A stretch of 64,000 nucleotides of DNA from Streptomyces lincolnensis (GCF_001685355.1 NZ_CP016438.1:8804001-8868000), one strand, 5' to 3'; counted from the stretch's first letter, positions 28,904-39,124 are shown. Notes: generated from the letters alone by a model not told the origin. Program-made: numbers and translations.

Positions 28904-29921
28904 CACGAAGGCTCCGCCGGTCACGCCGGCACGCGTCGGGAGCCCGAGCTCGGCCAGGACCGTGCTGCTACGGCGGGCCCGCGAACTCGCCCTGGTCCCC
29001 GCCCTGTTGCTGCTCCTGGTGCTCGGCGCGGTGGTCAACGACTCGTTCCTCACCGAACGCAACCTGATCTCCATCCTCGGCGCCTCCGCCGCCCTGGCGA
29101 TGGTGGTGCTGGCCGAGTCGCTGGTGCTGATCACCGGCAAGTTCGACCTGTCCCTGGAATCCGTCGTCGGTATCGCGCCCGCCGTGGCCGCGCTGCTCGT
29201 GCTGCCCGCGGCGCAGTCCGGCTGGGGCACCGAGTTCCCGGCCGCGTTCGCCCTGCTGGCGATGCTCGTCGTCGGTGCGGCGATCGGCGCCTTCAACGGC
29301 GTGCTGGTCGTGAAGTTCAAGCTGAACGCGTTCATCGTGACGCTCGCGATGCTGATCGTCCTGCGCGGTCTGCTCGTCGGCGCCACCAAGGGCAAGACGC
29401 TGTTCGGCATGCCCGACAGCTTCTACTCGCTCGCCACCACGACCTTCCTGAACATCCCGATGTCGGTGTGGCTCGCCGCCATCGCCTTCGCGGTCACCGG
29501 GCTGGTGCTGAAGTACCACCGCGTGGGACGCGCCCTGTACGCCATCGGCGGCAACGCCGACGCGGCCCGCGCCGCCGGCATCCGGGTCGACCGCGTGATG
29601 CTCGGCGTGTTCATCGTCGCCGGCGTCCTCGCTTCCGTCGGCGGCCTGCTCCAGACCGGCTACGTCGGCGCGATCAGCGCCAACCAGGGCCAGAACATGA
29701 TCTTCACCGTGTTCGCCGCCGCGGTCATCGGCGGCATCAGCCTCGACGGCGGCAAGGGCACCATGTTCGGCGCCCTGACCGGCGTCCTGCTGCTCGGTGT
29801 CGTGCAGAACCTGCTCACCCTCGCCCAGGTCCCGTCGTTCTGGATCCAGGCCATCTACGGCGGGATCATCCTGGTCGCCCTCATGATCGCCCGTGTGACC
29901 ACGGGCCGCGCCCAGGACTGA
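28896..29921 (+). CDS. Permease of the CUT2 sugar ABC importer
   Basis: 341 residues with about ten hydrophobic helices, RbsC-like. The family's conserved cytoplasmic loop [18 protein letters not shown] (EAA-like ATPase contact) and late [16 protein letters not shown] are present. A single permease gene implies a homodimer. Overlaps the ATPase gene by eight bases. Confidence 0.9.
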   Translation: MADTKAPPVTPARVGSPSSARTVLLRRARELALVPALLLLLVLGAVVNDSFLTERNLISILGASAALAMVVLAESLVLITGKFDLSLESVVGIAPAVAALLVLPAAQSGWGTEFPAAFALLAMLVVGAAIGAFNGVLVVKFKLNAFIVTLAMLIVLRGLLVGATKGKTLFGMPDSFYSLATTTFLNIPMSVWLAAIAFAVTGLVLKYHRVGRALYAIGGNADAARAAGIRVDRVMLGVFIVAGVLASVGGLLQTGYVGAISANQGQNMIFTVFAAAVIGGISLDGGKGTMFGALTGVLLLGVVQNLLTLAQVPSFWIQAIYGGIILVALMIARVTTGRAQD

Positions 29922-29949
29922 ACCCCCGCACCCGACCGAAAGGCACTCC

Positions 29950-31374
29950 GTGTCCCCGATCTCCGGCCCCGCCAGTCGCGTCACCGCGCTGGACACCTAC
30001 GACATCCGCTTCCCCACCTCGCGCGAGCTGGACGGCTCCGACGCGATGAACCCGGACCCCGACTACTCGGCGGCGTACGTCGTGCTGCGCACCGACGCGG
30101 CCGACGGGCACGAGGGGCACGGATTCAGTTTCACCATCGGGCGGGGCAACGAGGTCCAGGTCGCCGCGATCGACGCGCTGCGCGGACACGTGGTCGGACG
30201 GTCCGTCGAAGAGCTGTGCGCCGACCCGGGGGCCCTGAACCGCGACCTGATCGGCGACAGCCAGCTGCGCTGGCTCGGCCCCGAGAAGGGCGTGATGCAC
30301 ATGGCGATCGGCGCGGTCATGAACGCCGTGTGGGATCTGGCCGCCAAGCGCGCCGACAAGCCGCTGTGGCGGCTCCTGGCCGACGCCGAGCCCGAGTGGC
30401 TGGTGAGCCAGATCGACTTCCGGTACCTGACGGACGCGCTCACCCCGGACGAGGCGCTGGACATCCTGCGCCGGGGGCGCGAGGGCGCGGCCGGGCGCAC
30501 GGCGAGGCTGCTGGAGCGCGGCTACCCCGCCTACACCACCTCCGCCGGCTGGCTCGGCTACGACGACGACAAGCTCACCCGGCTCGCCGCCGGGGCCGTC
30601 GCCGACGGCTTCCGCCAGATCAAGCTCAAGGTCGGCGCCGACCTCGACGACGACATCCGGCGCTGCCGCGTCGCCCGCCGGGTCGTCGGCCCCGACATCC
30701 GCATGGCCATCGACGCCAACCAGCGCTGGGACGTCGACGAGGCGATCCGCTGGACCAAGGCGCTCGCCGAGTTCGATCCGTACTGGATCGAGGAACCCAC
30801 CAGCCCCGACGACATCCTCGGCCACGCGGCGATCCGCCGGGCGGTCGCCCCGGTGAAGGTCGCCACCGGCGAGCATGTGCAGAACCGGGTCGTCTTCAAG
30901 CAGCTCCTCCAGGCCGGCGCCCTCGACATCGTCCAGATCGACGCGGCCCGCGTCGGCGGCGTCAACGAGAACCTCGCGATCCTGCTGCTCGCCGCCAAGT
31001 TCGGCGTGCCCGTCTGCCCGCACGCGGGCGGCGTCGGCCTGTGTGAACTCGTCCAGCACCTGTCGATGTTCGACTACGTCGCGGTCACCGGCACCACCGA
31101 GGACCGGGTCATCGAGTACGTCGACCATCTCCACGACCACTTCCTCGCCCCCGTGGTGATCCGCGAGGGCCACTACACGGCACCCACCGCGCCGGGCTTC
31201 TCGGCCGCCATGCGGCCGGAGTCCATCGCCCGGTTCACGTTCCCCGACGGCGCCTTCTGGGCAGAAGATCTCGCCGAGAACAACGGCGGCAACGGCGGCA
31301 TCGGCAGCACCACCGACGACAACGCGAACAAGAACGCGGGCAAGAACGCGAACAAGAAGGAGCAGGCGGCATGA
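29950..31374 (+). CDS. fucD: L-fuconate dehydratase (enolase superfamily)
   Basis: 474 residues. Dehydrates L-fuconate to 2-keto-3-deoxy-L-fuconate. The N-terminal capping domain starts with [20 protein letters not shown], nearly the text of the characterised Xanthomonas FucD. Catalytic Lys is in IKLKVG, metal ligands are in [14 protein letters not shown] and TGEH, and the acid/base His is in CPHAGGVGL. The family ends at about FWAEDL; here about 35 extra residues follow, rich in Asn, Gly and Lys ([13 protein letters not shown]), so a tail of recent low-complexity origin. GTG start 29950 with AAAGG upstream. ATGA overlap with the next gene. Confidence 0.92.
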   Translation: MSPISGPASRVTALDTYDIRFPTSRELDGSDAMNPDPDYSAAYVVLRTDAADGHEGHGFSFTIGRGNEVQVAAIDALRGHVVGRSVEELCADPGALNRDLIGDSQLRWLGPEKGVMHMAIGAVMNAVWDLAAKRADKPLWRLLADAEPEWLVSQIDFRYLTDALTPDEALDILRRGREGAAGRTARLLERGYPAYTTSAGWLGYDDDKLTRLAAGAVADGFRQIKLKVGADLDDDIRRCRVARRVVGPDIRMAIDANQRWDVDEAIRWTKALAEFDPYWIEEPTSPDDILGHAAIRRAVAPVKVATGEHVQNRVVFKQLLQAGALDIVQIDAARVGGVNENLAILLLAAKFGVPVCPHAGGVGLCELVQHLSMFDYVAVTGTTEDRVIEYVDHLHDHFLAPVVIREGHYTAPTAPGFSAAMRPESIARFTFPDGAFWAEDLAENNGGNGGIGSTTDDNANKNAGKNANKKEQAA

Positions 31375-32126
31375 GTGACTTCGAGGGCCTCAAGGCCCTG
31401 GTGACCGGCGGCGCCTCCGGTATCGGCAGGGCCACCGCGGAGCTGCTGGCCGCGCGCGGCGCCCAGGTCGCCGTACTCGACCTGGATCCGTCGTCGGTCG
31501 AGAAGCCGCTGCTCGCCCACCGCGCCGACGTCACCGACGACGCCTCGGTGCGCGCGGCCGTCGCCGCGGCCGTCGCCGACCTGGGCGGACTCGACATCGT
31601 GGTCAACAACGCCGGCATCGGCGCCCAGGGCACCGTGGCGGACAACGACGACGAGGAATGGCACCGCGTCCTGGACGTCAACGTCGTCGGCATGGTGCGC
31701 GTGGCCCGCGCCGCCCTGCCCCACCTGCGGGAGTCCGCGCACGCGGCGATCGTGAACACCTCCTCCATCGCCGCCACCGCGGGCCTGCCGCAGCGGGCCC
31801 TGTACAGCGCGACCAAGGGCGCCGTGTACTCGCTGACCCTCGCGATGGCCGCCGACCACGTCCGCGAGGGCATCCGGGTGAACTGCGTGAACCCCGGCAC
31901 CGCCGACACCCCCTGGATCGGCCGCCTGCTGGCCCAGACCCCCGACCCGGCCGCCGAACGCGCCGCCCTGGAGGCCCGCCAGCCCACCGGCCGCATGGTC
32001 AGCGCCGACGAGGTCGCGGGCGCCATCGCCTACCTCGCGAGCCCCCTGTCCGGCGCCACCACCGGCACCTCCCTCGCCGTGGACGGCGGCATGCAGGGCC
32101 TGCGCCTGCGCCCGGCGGGCCGGTGA
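31371..32126 (+). CDS. SDR, probable 2-keto-3-deoxy-L-fuconate dehydrogenase
   Basis: 251 residues, classical SDR with the full tetrad: TGGASGIG cofactor loop (about 13-20), NNAG, Ser in NTSSIAA, and YSATK. C-terminal LAVDGGM is typical. In the Xanthomonas-type fucose pathway an SDR oxidises C4 of 2-keto-3-deoxy-L-fuconate with NAD+. Position directly after FucD, with a 4-base ATGA overlap, gives the assignment. L-fucose dehydrogenase is the other possible role, but the next gene suits that better. Confidence 0.85.
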   Translation: MSDFEGLKALVTGGASGIGRATAELLAARGAQVAVLDLDPSSVEKPLLAHRADVTDDASVRAAVAAAVADLGGLDIVVNNAGIGAQGTVADNDDEEWHRVLDVNVVGMVRVARAALPHLRESAHAAIVNTSSIAATAGLPQRALYSATKGAVYSLTLAMAADHVREGIRVNCVNPGTADTPWIGRLLAQTPDPAAERAALEARQPTGRMVSADEVAGAIAYLASPLSGATTGTSLAVDGGMQGLRLRPAGR

Positions 32127-33091
32127 GCACCCTCGGCGGCAGCGGCGTCGAGGTCAGCGACCTGGCCTTCGGCGCCGCCGTGATCGGCAACCTCTACACC
32201 GAGGTCGGCGAAGAGCAGGCGCACGAGGCCGTCACCGCCGCCTGGCAGCGCGGCATCCGCTACTTCGACACCGCCCCGCACTACGGCCTCGGCCTGTCCG
32301 AACGGCGTCTGGGCGCCGCCCTGCGCGAGCACCCCCGCGCCGCGTACACGCTCTCGACGAAGGTGGGCCGCCGTCTGCACCCGTCGGACGCGGGCGGCGA
32401 CGACCTCGGGAACGGTTTCGCCGTCCCCGCCACCCACCGCCGCGTCTGGGACTTCACCGCCGACGGCGTACGGCGCACCCTGGAGGCGAGCCTGGAGCGG
32501 CTCGGCCTCGACCGGGTGGACGTCGTCTACCTGCACGACCCCGACGACCACGCCGAACAGGCCTTCCGGGAGGGCTATCCGGCCCTGGAGAAGCTGCGCG
32601 CGGAGGGCGTGGTCGGCGCGATCGGCGCGGGCATGAACCAGGCGGAGATGCTCACCCGCTTCGTCCGCGACACCGACGTCGACGTGGTGCTGTGCGCCGG
32701 GCGCTACACGCTGCTCGACCAGAGTGCCCTCACCGGCCTGCTGCCGGCCGCCGTCGAACGCGGCGTCTCGGTGGTCATCGGCGGCGCCTTCAACTCCGGT
32801 CTCCTGGCGGACCCGAGACCCGGAGCGACGTACAACTACGCCCAGGCACCGGGGGAGGTGCTGGACCGGGCGCTGCGCATGAAGGAGGTCGCCGAGCGGC
32901 ACGGCATCACTCTCCGAGCCGCGGCCCTGGCCTTCTGCGCCGCCCATCCCGCCGTCGCGAGCGTCCTGGTGGGCGCCCGCTCGGCGGCCGAAGTCCACGA
33001 CTGTGCCGACCAGTTCGCGACACCGGTGCCCACCGCCTTCTGGCAGGAGCTGCGGGACACCGGTCTTCTGGCCACCGAGGAGCCGTCATGA
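32123..33091 (+). CDS. Aldo/keto reductase, probable L-fucose dehydrogenase
   Basis: 322 residues, TIM-barrel AKR. Tetrad elements are FDTAPHYG (Asp, Tyr), LSTKVG (Lys) and YLHDPD (His). The subgroup is D-threo-aldose/L-fucose 1-dehydrogenase: VSDLAFGAAVIGNLY at the N-terminus and AFNSGLLADPRPGATYNY later. It would oxidise L-fucose to L-fucono-1,5-lactone. GTG start overlaps the SDR stop. Confidence 0.87.
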   Translation: MSTLGGSGVEVSDLAFGAAVIGNLYTEVGEEQAHEAVTAAWQRGIRYFDTAPHYGLGLSERRLGAALREHPRAAYTLSTKVGRRLHPSDAGGDDLGNGFAVPATHRRVWDFTADGVRRTLEASLERLGLDRVDVVYLHDPDDHAEQAFREGYPALEKLRAEGVVGAIGAGMNQAEMLTRFVRDTDVDVVLCAGRYTLLDQSALTGLLPAAVERGVSVVIGGAFNSGLLADPRPGATYNYAQAPGEVLDRALRMKEVAERHGITLRAAALAFCAAHPAVASVLVGARSAAEVHDCADQFATPVPTAFWQELRDTGLLATEEPS

Positions 33092-33402
33092 GAGTCGCCC
33101 TGCACACCACGGTCCGCGCCGACCGCGTCGCCGAGTACGAGGCCGCGCACCGCGAGGTGCCCGTCGAACTCACCGACGCGATCCGTGCCGCCGGTGCCAC
33201 GTCCTGGACGATCTGGCGCAGCGGCACCGACCTGTTCCACCTCCTGGAGTGCGAGGACTACGCCCGGCTCCTCGCCGAGCTGGAGAAACTCCCGGTCAAC
33301 GTGGCCTGGCAGGCCCGGATGGCCGAGCTCCTCGACGTGGCGCACGACTACTCCGACGAGGGCGCGAGCGCCGGTCTGCCCGTCGTGTGGGAGCTGCCGT
33401 GA
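33088..33402 (+). CDS. L-rhamnose/L-fucose mutarotase-type protein
   Basis: 104 residues, dimeric alpha-beta barrel of the RhaM family. Landmarks are ALHTTVRADRVAEYEAAH, TSWTIWRSGTDLFHLLECEDY and the late NVAWQARMAELLD. It interconverts alpha and beta anomers, here probably of L-fucose, supplying the form the dehydrogenase uses. Overlaps both neighbours by four bases. Confidence 0.88.
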   Translation: MRVALHTTVRADRVAEYEAAHREVPVELTDAIRAAGATSWTIWRSGTDLFHLLECEDYARLLAELEKLPVNVAWQARMAELLDVAHDYSDEGASAGLPVVWELP

Positions 33403-34223
33403 CCGTGGACGCCCACCACCACGTGTGGGACCTGTCCGTCCGGGACCAGGACTGGATCGGGCCGGGCAGCCCGATCCGCCGCGACTTCACCGTGGCGGAC
33501 CTCGCCCCCGAGGCCCGCGCGGCCGGCGTCGACCGCACGGTCCTGGTCCAGACGGTCACGGTGGCCGAGGAGACCCCGGAGTTCCTGGCCCTCGCGGCGG
33601 CCCACGACCTGATCGCGGGCGTCGTGGGCTGGACCGACCTCACCCGCCCCGACATCGCCGACGAACTGGCCCGGCTGCGGGAACTGCCCGGCGGGCGGTA
33701 CCTCAAGGGCATCCGCCACCAGGTCCAGGGCGAGCCCGACCCGCGGTGGCTGCTCCGACCGGACGTGCGACGCGGCCTTGCCGCCGTCGCGGACGCGGGC
33801 CTGGTCTACGACCTCCTGGTCCTGCCCCACCAGCTGCCGGCCGGCGTCGAGGCGGCCGAGGCCCTGCCCCGGCTCACCTTCGTCCTCGACCACGTGGGCA
33901 AGCCCCCCATCGCCTCCGGCGGGCTCGAACCCTGGGCGACGTCCGTCCGCGCCCTCGCCGCCCTGCCCAACACCGTGTGCAAATTCTCCGGCATGGTCAC
34001 CGAGGCCGACCCCGACTCCTGGACCGTCGACGACCTGCGCCCGTACGCCGACGTGGTGCTGGACGCCTTCGGCCCGGACCGCCTGATGTTCGGCTCGGAC
34101 TGGCCGGTGTGCACGCTCGCGGCCGATTACGGCGAAGTTCTGGACGCGGCACGGCAGTTGGTCCCGGCGCGGGACCACGCGCAGGTCTTCGAGGCCACCG
34201 CCACCCGCGTCTACGACCTCTGA
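33399..34223 (+). CDS. Amidohydrolase-family L-fuconolactonase
   Basis: 274 residues. VDAHHHVWDLS carries the metal-binding His cluster, IRHQVQ follows mid-barrel, LDHVGKP and FGSDWPVCTLA hold later ligands. The family includes L-fuconolactonase and L-rhamnonolactonase. It hydrolyses the lactone to L-fuconate, feeding FucD. Last gene of the operon; GTGA overlap with the mutarotase, and a 13-base tail-to-tail overlap with the next gene. Confidence 0.87.
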   Translation: MTVDAHHHVWDLSVRDQDWIGPGSPIRRDFTVADLAPEARAAGVDRTVLVQTVTVAEETPEFLALAAAHDLIAGVVGWTDLTRPDIADELARLRELPGGRYLKGIRHQVQGEPDPRWLLRPDVRRGLAAVADAGLVYDLLVLPHQLPAGVEAAEALPRLTFVLDHVGKPPIASGGLEPWATSVRALAALPNTVCKFSGMVTEADPDSWTVDDLRPYADVVLDAFGPDRLMFGSDWPVCTLAADYGEVLDAARQLVPARDHAQVFEATATRVYDL

Positions 34224-35632
34224 ACCTCCCCCGTCAGCCGCGTCGGCGGCAGGTACTCGCGCACATACGTCCGCTCCCAGCAGGCGCCCGTCTCCCGCAA
34301 CTCCCGCCAGCTCGTGTACCGGTAGCGGAAGAGGCGGGCGCGCACGTAGCGGGGCGGCGCGTCGGGCGGGAACGGGGAGCGGCGCAGCAGCTTCAGGGTG
34401 GCGCGGTCGTTCTCCAGGAGCCGTTCGACCAGCGCGCCGAACCACGATCCGGCGTACGCGGGCGACAGCGCGGCGAACCACATCATCCAGTCGAGCCGCA
34501 GATGGTAGGGCGCGAACTGGCGCGGCCAGTGCCGTGGATCGCCGGGCTTGCCCTTGAACTCGTACTCCCGCCAGTCGGAGTCCTCGCGCGGTACGTCGTC
34601 GGCCGTGCCCTCGACGACCACCTCGTAGCGGATCCGGCTGACGCTGCCGAACGCGCCGTAGGTGTTGACCAGATGGAGCGGGTCGAAGGAGCGGTTCATG
34701 ATCTGGCGGCGGGAGACCATGTTGCGCACCGGGTGGTAGCTGAGGGTCACGAGCAGCGCGGCGACCGCGAGGACCACGACCTCGTACCAGAGCGGTGCGT
34801 CGGGCGTCGGCCGCGTATCGGTGGGGAACGGCAGGGCCGACAGGGCCAGCACGATCGTGATCCAGTTCAGCCAGGAGAAGTTGCCCGACAGGACCAGCCA
34901 CAGCTGGGTGACGATCATCAGTGACGCGGCCGCCGCGGCGATCGGCTGCGGCGCGAACAGCAGGAACGGGACGACGAGTTGGGTGACGTGGCTGGCGGCC
35001 ACCTCCACCCGGTGCAGCGGGCGCGGGAGATGGTGGAAGAACCAGCTCAGCGGGCCCGGCATCGGCTGTGTCTCGTGGTGGTGGTCGAGGCAGGTCAGCT
35101 TCCGCCAGCACTCGTCGCCCCGCATCTTGATCAGGCCCGCGCCGAACTCGACCCGGAAGAGGATCCAGCGCAGCAGGAACAGGGCGAGGAACGGCGGCGC
35201 CACCTCGTCGTTGCCGAGGAAGACCGCGAGGAAACCCACCTCCAGCAGCAAGGACTCCCAGCCGAAGCCGTACCAGGTCTGGCCGACGTTCACGATCGAC
35301 AGGTACAGCACCCAGGGCACCAGCCACAGCGCCATCGCGGCCCCCAGGGGCAGCCGGGAGTCCAGACCCGCGAGCAGCGCCGCCGACACCGCGCAGCCGG
35401 CCCACGCGCAGCCGGCGAAGAAGCGGTCGGAGTAGTGGAGTTGGAAGAGACTCGGGGCCCGTCTGAAGGGCGTCCGCGCCACGAAACGGGGGATGGGCAG
35501 CATCCCGCGCTCCCCGAGCAGCGCGCGGAACTGAAGGGCGGCCGTCAGGAACGCCATCAGGTACACACCGGCCAATGCCCGCTGGAAGACCAGCCGGCTC
35601 GTCCAGTAGTCGGGTGCGGTGAACCAGTCCAC
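34211..35632 (-). CDS. Lipase maturation factor family membrane protein
   Basis: 473 residues with about six to eight hydrophobic helices, then a soluble C-terminal third with YEVVVEGT, WREYEFKGKPGD and LDWMMWFAAL, characteristic of the LMF family. Animal LMF1 folds lipases in the ER; the bacterial role is unknown, though a chaperone or membrane oxidoreductase-like role is plausible. GTG 35632 has GGAGGAAGGAG upstream. Convergent with the fucose operon and not functionally linked to it. Confidence 0.85.
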   Translation of the reverse strand: MDWFTAPDYWTSRLVFQRALAGVYLMAFLTAALQFRALLGERGMLPIPRFVARTPFRRAPSLFQLHYSDRFFAGCAWAGCAVSAALLAGLDSRLPLGAAMALWLVPWVLYLSIVNVGQTWYGFGWESLLLEVGFLAVFLGNDEVAPPFLALFLLRWILFRVEFGAGLIKMRGDECWRKLTCLDHHHETQPMPGPLSWFFHHLPRPLHRVEVAASHVTQLVVPFLLFAPQPIAAAAASLMIVTQLWLVLSGNFSWLNWITIVLALSALPFPTDTRPTPDAPLWYEVVVLAVAALLVTLSYHPVRNMVSRRQIMNRSFDPLHLVNTYGAFGSVSRIRYEVVVEGTADDVPREDSDWREYEFKGKPGDPRHWPRQFAPYHLRLDWMMWFAALSPAYAGSWFGALVERLLENDRATLKLLRRSPFPPDAPPRYVRARLFRYRYTSWRELRETGACWERTYVREYLPPTRLTGEVQRS

Positions 35633-35766
35633 GGCCGTGCACTCCTTCCTCCTGCGGTCCCACCCCCGAACCCGGTGTGACTCGCCGTGTACCTCCCCCG
35701 CGCTTGCGTAACCCAAGTGAGTGAAGCAGACAATGGGGACGAAATGTCCGGGATCGACGGGAGAAC

Positions 35767-36933
35767 GTGGTGCGGAGCCCCACCGGAACCCTCGTCACGG
35801 CCTGCACGCTCTCGGCGGCACTCCTCGTCGCCGGCTGCGGCGCCGACGAGGGCCGGCACAGCGAGTCACGCGGCGAGCCCAGCGGCGACCTCCTCCTCCA
35901 GCCGGTCGCCGCTCCGGGGCCGAACCCCTTCACCGAGTCCACCGCGACCTCCACGGCCGCCCCGGCGCCGGTCACCCGAACGCAGCAACCGGCACAGCCG
36001 GGGGAGACGACGACGCGCTCCCTGTCCGGCGGGACACCCGGCCTCTACGGCGGCATCGCACGGGTCGGCAGCTGTGACGTCGAACGGCAGATCGACCGCC
36101 TCACCCGGGACCGGGACAGGGCCCGCGCCTTCGCCCGGGTCCAGGGCATCTCCCAGGCGTCGGTCCCCGACCACCTGCGCGGCCTGGCCCCCGTCGTGCT
36201 GCGCGCCGACACCCGGGTCACCGGCCACGGCTACCGCGCGGGCCGGACGAGCGCCCACCACGCCGTCCTCCAGGCGGGCACCGCCGTCCTGGTCGACCAC
36301 CGGGGCGTGCCACGCGTCCGCTGCGCCTGCGGCAACCCGCTGACGCCGGCGGCGCCCATGCGGGACGGCCACGGAACCAGCGGCCGCCCCTGGGCCGGCT
36401 ACCGGCCCGCCCAGGTGATCGTCGTAGCCCCGACCGCCCGGGCCGTCACGGACATCACGATCATCGACAGCGTCGACCACAACTGGATCGAGCGACGCAT
36501 CGGCCACGACGTCCGCCACGACCGCATGGTGCCCGATCCGCAGCCGGCCGGGCCGACGCGGACGCCGACGCCGACTCCCTCCTACGACGGGGACCACCGC
36601 CCCACGGACACCGTCCCGGCCACGCCCCTGACGACCGACGCGCCCGAGCCGACCGAGCCGCCCCAGCCGATCGAGCCCGCCGAGCCGGAGAGCCCGCTCC
36701 CGCCACCGGACGTACCGGCCGAACCCGACACGGGGACCGCACGCCCGGACGAGCCCGCCTACGAGGAGCCCGACACCGAGTCCCCGGACTCCTTCGAGCC
36801 CGACACCTCCCCGGACTCCTTCGAGGCCGACGACATCGGCCCCGAGGCCGTGCCGGAGACCCCCGATCCGCCCGACGGCGGCGGGCTGATCCCGGACGCC
36901 CCGGCCGACACGGACATCGCCCTGGACAGCTGA
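35767..36933 (+). CDS. DUF6777-like secreted lipoprotein
   Basis: 388 residues. Lipobox LVAGCG gives a lipid-anchored extracellular protein. Residues about 85-240 hold the domain I associate with DUF6777: GGTPGLYGGIARVGSCDVERQ, VLRADTRVTGHGY and VRCACGNPLTP. The last about 130 residues are a Pro/Glu/Asp/Thr-rich tail, likely wall-spanning or disordered. Function unknown. It precedes the SpoIIE phosphatase by 66 bases; I recall such a pairing in other Streptomyces. Start GTG 35767 (or GTG 35770) with GGGAG upstream. Confidence 0.75.
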   Translation: MVRSPTGTLVTACTLSAALLVAGCGADEGRHSESRGEPSGDLLLQPVAAPGPNPFTESTATSTAAPAPVTRTQQPAQPGETTTRSLSGGTPGLYGGIARVGSCDVERQIDRLTRDRDRARAFARVQGISQASVPDHLRGLAPVVLRADTRVTGHGYRAGRTSAHHAVLQAGTAVLVDHRGVPRVRCACGNPLTPAAPMRDGHGTSGRPWAGYRPAQVIVVAPTARAVTDITIIDSVDHNWIERRIGHDVRHDRMVPDPQPAGPTRTPTPTPSYDGDHRPTDTVPATPLTTDAPEPTEPPQPIEPAEPESPLPPPDVPAEPDTGTARPDEPAYEEPDTESPDSFEPDTSPDSFEADDIGPEAVPETPDPPDGGGLIPDAPADTDIALDS

Positions 36934-36999
36934 CGGCAGCCGAAACAGACCCTGTCTCCCCACTCGAAGAATCCGACAAACCCTGGCAAGGTGGGCCCC

Positions 37000-39093
37000 A
37001 TGGTTGATCGGGGAGCGAGCGCCCTGTCACTCCCGGACGACTGGCCCGCCCACCCGGATCCGATCCTGGCGCTCAACCGCATGGGCAGCTTCGACTGGGA
37101 CCTGGACACCGGTCTGTTCCACATGGACGCCCAGGCCCACGAGGTCTTCGACCTGCGCCCCGACGAGTACGACGGATACCCCACGTCCCTGGCGATCCGG
37201 GTCCCGACCGCCGAGGGCCACCGGCTCGACGCACTCGTCTCCCAGGCGATCAAGGACGGCAGCGAGAACTACGGCACCTACTTCCGGCTCCGCTGCCGGG
37301 ACGGCGCGCTGCGCTGGACCCACACCCAGGGCTACATCCGGCGCGACGAGACGGGCCGTCCGCGCCGGATCGTCGGCATCGTCCGCGACGCCACCCAGGA
37401 ACTCGGCGAACTGGAGTCCCGCCGGGAGCAGGCGGCCCAGGACGAGGCCCGCCGCCGGCAGACCAACGTCGTGCAGCTCACCACGGCCGCCCTGGCCCAC
37501 GCCCGCACCGTGGACGACGTCATCGACGTCCTCAAGGACACCCACGGCCTCACCCACCTCGGTGCCGCCAGCCTGGTCTTCGGCCTGGTCGAGGCGGGGC
37601 GCATCCGGCTGATCGCCGAGGGACCCGAGGGCAGCTTCGTGCCCGGCACCCGGGTCACCCGGATCGACGAGCCGTACCCGATGAGCGAGGTCGTCCGCAC
37701 GCTCAGTCCCCGCTTCATCGAGACCCCGGAGGAGTTCGCCGAGCGCTATCCCGTGCTGTGGCCGCACATCACCGACCTGGACATCACGGCGGCCGCCTAT
37801 CTGCCGCTCATCGCCGAGGCCCGCCCGATCGGCGCCATGGGCCTGCTCTACAACGACCGGCACGGCTTCTCGTCCGAGGACCGCAACGTCCTCATCGCGC
37901 TCGGCAGCAGCATCGCGCAGAGCCTCCAGCGCGCCATGTTCTACGAGCAGGAGAAGGACCTCGCCACCGGACTCCAGCAGGCCATGCTGCCGCGCTCCAT
38001 CCCCAGCGTCCCCGGCGCCGACGTCGCCGTCCGCTACCGCTCGGGCTCCCTCGGCCGGGACATCGGCGGAGACTGGTACGACCTGATCCCGCTGCCCGGG
38101 GGTACCCCCTCCGGAGGAGGGCGGGTCGGCGCGGTCATCGGCGACGTCCAGGGCCACGACACGCACGCCGCCGCCGTCATGGGCCAGCTGCGGATCGTCC
38201 TGCGCGCCTACGCCGCCGAAGGGCACACCCCGGCCGCGGTGATGGCCCGGGCGTCCGTCTTCCTCCACGAACTGGACACCGACCGCTTCGCGACCTGCCT
38301 GTACGCGGAGGCCGACCTGGCCACCGGGGTGGTGCAGGTCGTCCGGGCCGGCCATATCGATCCGCTGATCCGCCGGCCCGACGGCAGCTGCCGCCGGATT
38401 CCGGTCGCGGGCGGCCTGCCGCTCGGCCTGTCCGCCGAGTTCGGCGCCCTCGACTATCCCGTCGCCACCCTCGAACTGGACCCGGGCCACACGCTCCTGC
38501 TGTGCACCGACGGTCTGGTCGAACAGCCCGGCGCCGACCTCGACGACGGTATGCGGACCCTCGTGGCGCTGATCGAGACCGGCCCTCACGACGTCCGGGA
38601 CCTCGCCGACCGTCTCATCGATGTAGCCGCCGAACGCGGCGGTGACGACGACGTCGCCCTGCTCCTGCTGCGCCGCCGCGGCCTGGACGCCCCGCGGTCG
38701 GGCGGGCGTCTCCAGCAGCACGTGGCCCCCGGCGACCCCGAGGCCCTGATCGAGGCCCGGCACATGATCCGCGCGGCGGTCGGCGCCTGGGGTGCGCGCG
38801 AGCGCTGCGACGAGGTCGAACTGGTCGCCGACGAGCTGATCACCAACGCCCTCATGCACACCGAGGGCTCCGCGATCGTCACCCTCAGAGTCCTCACCGG
38901 CGGCGACCGCCGACTGCGCGTCGAGGTAGAGGACGCCTCCAGCGCCCTGCCACGGCGCCGCGAGGCGGGGGAGTCGGGGGTCTCCGGGCGGGGCCTGCTC
39001 CTCGTCGACCTGCTCGCCGACGTGTGGGGCGTGGAGGCGCGGGGCGGCGGCAAGTGCGTGTGGTGCGAGTTCGTGGTGGGCAAGCGGAGCTGA
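37000..39093 (+). CDS. PAS-GAF-SpoIIE (PP2C) phosphatase with C-terminal anti-sigma-type kinase
   Basis: 697 residues. A PAS domain (about 25-125, FDWDLDTGLF ... IVRDATQE), a GAF domain (about 145-315), a SpoIIE-type PP2C phosphatase (about 325-565, RDIGGDWYD, GDVQGHD, GGDDDVALLLL) and a HATPase domain of the RsbW type (about 575-695, ADELITNALMH, GRGLLLVD). It joins the phosphatase and kinase halves of a partner-switching module for anti-anti-sigma proteins. Small ligands probably act through PAS/GAF. Common in Streptomyces, partner unknown. ATG 37000 preferred over GTG 36991. Confidence 0.9.
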   Translation: MVDRGASALSLPDDWPAHPDPILALNRMGSFDWDLDTGLFHMDAQAHEVFDLRPDEYDGYPTSLAIRVPTAEGHRLDALVSQAIKDGSENYGTYFRLRCRDGALRWTHTQGYIRRDETGRPRRIVGIVRDATQELGELESRREQAAQDEARRRQTNVVQLTTAALAHARTVDDVIDVLKDTHGLTHLGAASLVFGLVEAGRIRLIAEGPEGSFVPGTRVTRIDEPYPMSEVVRTLSPRFIETPEEFAERYPVLWPHITDLDITAAAYLPLIAEARPIGAMGLLYNDRHGFSSEDRNVLIALGSSIAQSLQRAMFYEQEKDLATGLQQAMLPRSIPSVPGADVAVRYRSGSLGRDIGGDWYDLIPLPGGTPSGGGRVGAVIGDVQGHDTHAAAVMGQLRIVLRAYAAEGHTPAAVMARASVFLHELDTDRFATCLYAEADLATGVVQVVRAGHIDPLIRRPDGSCRRIPVAGGLPLGLSAEFGALDYPVATLELDPGHTLLLCTDGLVEQPGADLDDGMRTLVALIETGPHDVRDLADRLIDVAAERGGDDDVALLLLRRRGLDAPRSGGRLQQHVAPGDPEALIEARHMIRAAVGAWGARERCDEVELVADELITNALMHTEGSAIVTLRVLTGGDRRLRVEVEDASSALPRRREAGESGVSGRGLLLVDLLADVWGVEARGGGKCVWCEFVVGKRS

Positions 39094-39124
39094 GCACTCC
39101 GCTCTGTGGTGGCACTCTGGACGT

